This document shows, in pieces, positions 61,219-64,000 of a stretch of DNA of 64,000 nucleotides (the first letter of the stretch is position 1; each line of letters begins with the position of its first letter). Under the pieces are notes generated by a model. That model was not told the DNA's origin. It saw only the letters and a program-made list of their open reading frames with translations, and ran no database searches. Source of the stretch: Prauserella alba. GTDB taxonomy: Bacteria > Actinomycetota > Actinomycetes > Mycobacteriales > Pseudonocardiaceae. The translations under genes were made by a program, and so were the position numbers. The stretch covers positions 620,001 to 684,000 of the forward strand of contig NZ_JAMTCH010000004.1 in NCBI RefSeq assembly GCF_024171735.1, read 5' to 3'.

Positions 61219-61797
61219 GTGGACGATCAGCCCAGCGTCGGCGCCGTGATCGAACAGATCGCTCCGCGGCTTCGCGATGCCCGCGAGAAGAAGAACCTGA
61301 GCCTGGCCGGCCTCGCCCGGGCCACAGGCATCTCCACCAGCACCCTGTCCAGGCTCGAATCAGGCCAGCGCAAGCCCAGTCTCGAGCTGCTTCTTCCGAT
61401 CACGGCGGCGCTGGGTGTTCCGCTCGACGAGATCGTCGCCGCACCCCGCATCGCCGACCCACGCGTACCCCAACAACCCACCAAAAAGGACGGCCGCGTA
61501 CTGATCCCACTGTCGCGGCAACAGGGCGAACCCCGCGCCTACAAAATGGTCGTCCCCGCCCACGACGAGGATCCACATCTGCGGACCCATACCGGCCACG
61601 AATGGCTTTACGTCCTGCGAGGACAACTTCGCGTCAAGCTCGGCGACCAGGACTTCGTCATGGGCGCAGGCGAAGCAGCGGAGTTCGACTGCCGGATCCC
61701 CCACTGGTTCGGCGCCGCAGGACGCGGCACCGTGGAGATCCTCAGCCTCTTCGGCAAGTCGGGCGAACGCATCCACCTCCGCACCCGGATGCGCTGA
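61219..61797 (+). CDS. XRE-family regulator with cupin domain
   Basis: 192 residues: a helix-turn-helix (about 15-70: RLRDAREKKNLSLAGLARATGISTSTLSRLESGQRKPSLELL by position) and a cupin barrel (about 100-185) with HLRTHTGHEWLYVLRGQLRV and the later His in CRIPHWFGA, able to bind a metal ion or small ligand. GTG 61219 is the only sensible start. It is divergent from the MFS exporter and probably represses it and itself through the 32-bp palindrome; when the ligand binds the cupin, export would rise. It is distinct from the XRE-cupin at 46026. Confidence 0.92.
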   Translation: MDDQPSVGAVIEQIAPRLRDAREKKNLSLAGLARATGISTSTLSRLESGQRKPSLELLLPITAALGVPLDEIVAAPRIADPRVPQQPTKKDGRVLIPLSRQQGEPRAYKMVVPAHDEDPHLRTHTGHEWLYVLRGQLRVKLGDQDFVMGAGEAAEFDCRIPHWFGAAGRGTVEILSLFGKSGERIHLRTRMR

Positions 61798-61850
61798 GCC
61801 GGAACACCGAGGAGGCCGGCCACCGCGACGAACCTCCTGCCCCGCAACGA

Positions 61851-64000
61851 CTAGGCCACGCCGAGATCGCCGTCGAGCCCGCCCTCGATCCGCACGCTGG
61901 AGCCGGTGCGGGCCTTGCGCACCCGCAGTCGAGTCGGGATGCGCTGCCGGAGTTCCTCCACGTGCGACACCAGGCCCACGACGCGGCCACCCGCGCGGAG
62001 TTCGTCGAGTACGTCCATGACCACGTCGAGAGTCTCCCCGTCCAGCGTGCCGAAACCCTCGTCGACGAACAGCGTGTCCAACAGCGCACCGCCGGTCTCC
62101 GCGGCCACGACGTCCGCCAGGCCGAGCGCCAGCGACAGCGAAGCCAGGAACGACTCGCCACCGGACAGGGTTTTCGCCGAACGCACCATGCCGGAGTAGT
62201 CGTCGAGCACGTCGAGGCCGAGCCCGCCGCTCTTGCCGTGGCTGCCGGGCGCATCGGAGTGGACGAACGCGTACCGCCCGTGGCTCATCGACCGCAGCCG
62301 GACCGTCGCCGCGACCGCGACCTCCTCGAGCCGGGCGGCCAGCACGTACGACCGCAGCGACATGCGGCGAGCGTTCTGCCCGCGACCGTTCACGACGTCG
62401 GTGAGCGCGTCCAGTTCGGCGAACTCCTCCTCCGCCGGTGCCAGCCGGCTCAGTACGGAATCCAGTTCGCCTGCGAGTGCGTCGAGGTCGCGGACACGTT
62501 GCATGAGCTCCTGCAACGTGGCGGCGTCCCGTTCTGCCTGCTGCCGTGCCTGTTCGGCCGCCTGCCGGGCCCATTCGACATCGACGGCCCGATCCGGCTC
62601 GACGCCGGCCAGCTCCTGCTCCGCCAGCACGGCACGGGCCGTCGCCTCGGCCTGTTCGGCATCGGCCAGCGACTGTTCCAGCTCGCCGATCCGTTCCTCG
62701 TCGCGAGCCGCTTCCCTGGCTTCGCCGACGTCGGCGAAGCCCGCGGTGCGCGCGGCCTCCGCAGCGGCCGCCGCATGCTCGTCGACCCGCTCGCGGGCCT
62801 CCCTCAGCTCGGCTCTGGAATCCGCCAGCCCGTCGAGCGCACCCGCCAGTTCCATCAGGTGGGCCCGCCGCGCCGCGACGTCGGCGAACTCGCCCGCCGC
62901 CTCCTCGAGCCGCCGCTGCCGCTGGTCGACCTGATCGGCGAGGGCGCGCCGCTGTTCCTCCGCGGCGGCCGCCTCCCGTTCGGCAGACGTCCGCTGCGCC
63001 GTGAGGTCCTCGTGTTCGGCCTCCCCGTCCCGGACGAGCTGCTCGAGCCGCTCCTTGCGACCGGCCACCTCGGTCAGCGTGGCCAGCTCCTCGCGGACCT
63101 CGCCGAGCTCGGCCCGGATCTGCTCGGCCGTGCGATCCTGCAACCGTTCGACGACGGCGGCGAGCGCCGTGTCGGCCTCGTGGCGCGCGGTCGCCGCCCG
63201 GCTCCTGCGCTGCTCTGCGGCCTGTTCGGCCTCGGTGGCCGCCCGTTCCTCCGCCTCGCCCACGCTGTCGGTGCCCGCCGCGGGCGCGGGATGCTCCGCC
63301 GAGCCGCACACGGCGCAGGGCTCGCCGTCCCTCAGCTGCCCAGCCAGTTCGCCCGCCATTCCGGCGAGTCGCCGGGACCGCAGGTCGAGGAGCCCCTCGC
63401 GCGCCGTCTGATGCGCGTCGATCGCGGCCTGCTCGGCCTCGCGGGCACGTGCGGCCTCGTGTTCCAGGGTCGGCACCCGCTCGGCCTCCCCCAGCGTGCG
63501 TGCCAGTTCGGCCTCCCGCGCGCGCACGGCGTCGAGGCGCACGGCCGCCTCGGCCGCGGCGTCCAGCTCCACCCGGAGCTGCCGCGTGCGTTCCGGCAGT
63601 CCGGCCAGCTTCTCGCCCAGCGCCGCAGCCTGTGCCGTCGCATGTTCGGCTGTGTCGACCAGCTGCCGCAATCGCTTGCGGTCCCGCTCCTGTTGCTCCG
63701 CCTCCTCGACGAGCCCGGCCAGCGTGCCCGCCTCCTCGCGAACCTCTCCTGCGCGGGCACGCAACGCCCCGACGTCCGGCTCGCCACCCTCGAGTTCCGA
63801 CCCCACCCGGCCGTCGGCGCGTCCGCGGGCGACCAACGTCTCGCGCGCCCGCTGGTCCCGCTCTCCGGCCCGTTCCAGCCGGGTGCGCTGCCGGTCCGCC
63901 TCAGTGGCGAGACCGGTCACGGCCGAGGCGCGCCGCGCGGCCGTCAACTCGGCCTTCCACTCGGCGCGCAGGTCCGCTTCCTTCGCCAGCTCCGCCAAGC
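61851..64000 (-). CDS. sbcC: Exonuclease SbcC, C-terminal two thirds (partial)
   Basis: At least 716 residues; the N-terminus with Walker A lies beyond the right edge. Long coiled-coil arms flank the zinc-hook CAVCGS (about residue 245 of the visible part; the classical CxxC). The C-terminal ATPase half has the signature TLSGGESFLASLSLALGLADV and Walker B LDTLFVDEGFGTLD. With SbcD it forms the Mre11/Rad50-like nuclease that opens hairpins and broken DNA ends. TAG at 61853-61851 ends it, 53 bases from the XRE-cupin stop. The sbcD gene is expected outside the window. Confidence 0.95.
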   Translation of the reverse strand, partial: LAELAKEADLRAEWKAELTAARRASAVTGLATEADRQRTRLERAGERDQRARETLVARGRADGRVGSELEGGEPDVGALRARAGEVREEAGTLAGLVEEAEQQERDRKRLRQLVDTAEHATAQAAALGEKLAGLPERTRQLRVELDAAAEAAVRLDAVRAREAELARTLGEAERVPTLEHEAARAREAEQAAIDAHQTAREGLLDLRSRRLAGMAGELAGQLRDGEPCAVCGSAEHPAPAAGTDSVGEAEERAATEAEQAAEQRRSRAATARHEADTALAAVVERLQDRTAEQIRAELGEVREELATLTEVAGRKERLEQLVRDGEAEHEDLTAQRTSAEREAAAAEEQRRALADQVDQRQRRLEEAAGEFADVAARRAHLMELAGALDGLADSRAELREARERVDEHAAAAAEAARTAGFADVGEAREAARDEERIGELEQSLADAEQAEATARAVLAEQELAGVEPDRAVDVEWARQAAEQARQQAERDAATLQELMQRVRDLDALAGELDSVLSRLAPAEEEFAELDALTDVVNGRGQNARRMSLRSYVLAARLEEVAVAATVRLRSMSHGRYAFVHSDAPGSHGKSGGLGLDVLDDYSGMVRSAKTLSGGESFLASLSLALGLADVVAAETGGALLDTLFVDEGFGTLDGETLDVVMDVLDELRAGGRVVGLVSHVEELRQRIPTRLRVRKARTGSSVRIEGGLDGDLGVA

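Noticed and set aside
61360-63309. Minus-strand frame overlapping XRE-cupin and sbcC
   Set aside because: Arg/Gly-rich out-of-frame copy of sbcC; the SbcC motifs are in the other frame.

Overview
The window is chromosomal DNA of a high-GC actinomycete. GTG starts are common, leaderless-looking promoters occur, and there is a WhiB protein, mycothiol biosynthesis (mshB), an LLM-family (F420-type) oxidoreductase, an IdeR/DtxR-type iron box and an actinobacterial SOS box. Two blocks keep gene neighbourhoods that I recall from Mycobacterium: manA / TobH-like / Trm112 / manB / DUF3499 / Rv3259-like / whiB2 at 0-7 kb, and mshB ... lpqW / typA at 9.5-21 kb. No mycolate-specific genes are seen. A member of the Pseudonocardiaceae (Saccharomonospora / Prauserella / Amycolatopsis type) is the best guess; this is inference from memory of gene order, not a database result.

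Layout. (1) 0-7 kb: GDP-mannose precursor genes on the minus strand, a membrane protein that looks like a glycosyltransferase fusion without its catalytic half, and whiB2. (2) 7.4-10.4 kb: an M50 protease, two poorly known proteins and mshB. (3) 10.5-18.8 kb: a peptide ABC importer whose fused ATPase gene is transcribed convergently to its permease and binding-protein genes, then LpqW. (4) 19-24.5 kb: typA, an iron-box-controlled Cys-rich small protein, a YciI-like protein, a Nudix hydrolase and a two-component system. (5) 24.5-27.6 kb: a LolA/RseB-like exported protein with an ABC exporter, facing the two-component genes across an OmpR-type direct-repeat site. (6) 27.6-28.2 kb: a decayed DUF222/HNH endonuclease gene behind an intact LexA box. 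(7) 28.2-32.2 kb: a thiamine ABC importer under a TPP riboswitch. (8) 32.2-36.4 kb: small housekeeping genes and a Tat-exported amidase. (9) 36.4-51.3 kb: an accessory zone of regulator-plus-target clusters (TetR/LLM/SMP-30/BCCT, MarR/MBL/MFS, AraC/DinB, XRE-cupin/B3-4/DapA-like, XRE/tautomerase-YHS), most with a visible palindrome in the promoter. (10) 52.0-54.7 kb: an exported lipoprotein next to a broken IS3-family element. (11) 54.7-64 kb: ychF, an Ada-AlkA fusion with ogt, two envelope proteins, an MFS/XRE-cupin pair around a 32-bp palindrome, and sbcC running off the right edge.

The strongest leads are regulatory: the iron box over the Cys-rich small gene, the paired TCTCAGC repeats, the SOS box left in front of a dead gene, the TPP riboswitch and the long XRE-cupin palindrome. 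No CRISPR array, tRNA, rRNA, prophage or biosynthetic gene cluster was seen. I found no clearly new multi-gene defence or metabolic system; the XRE-cupin/B3-4/DapA-like operon and the tautomerase-YHS fusion are the least explained gene arrangements.
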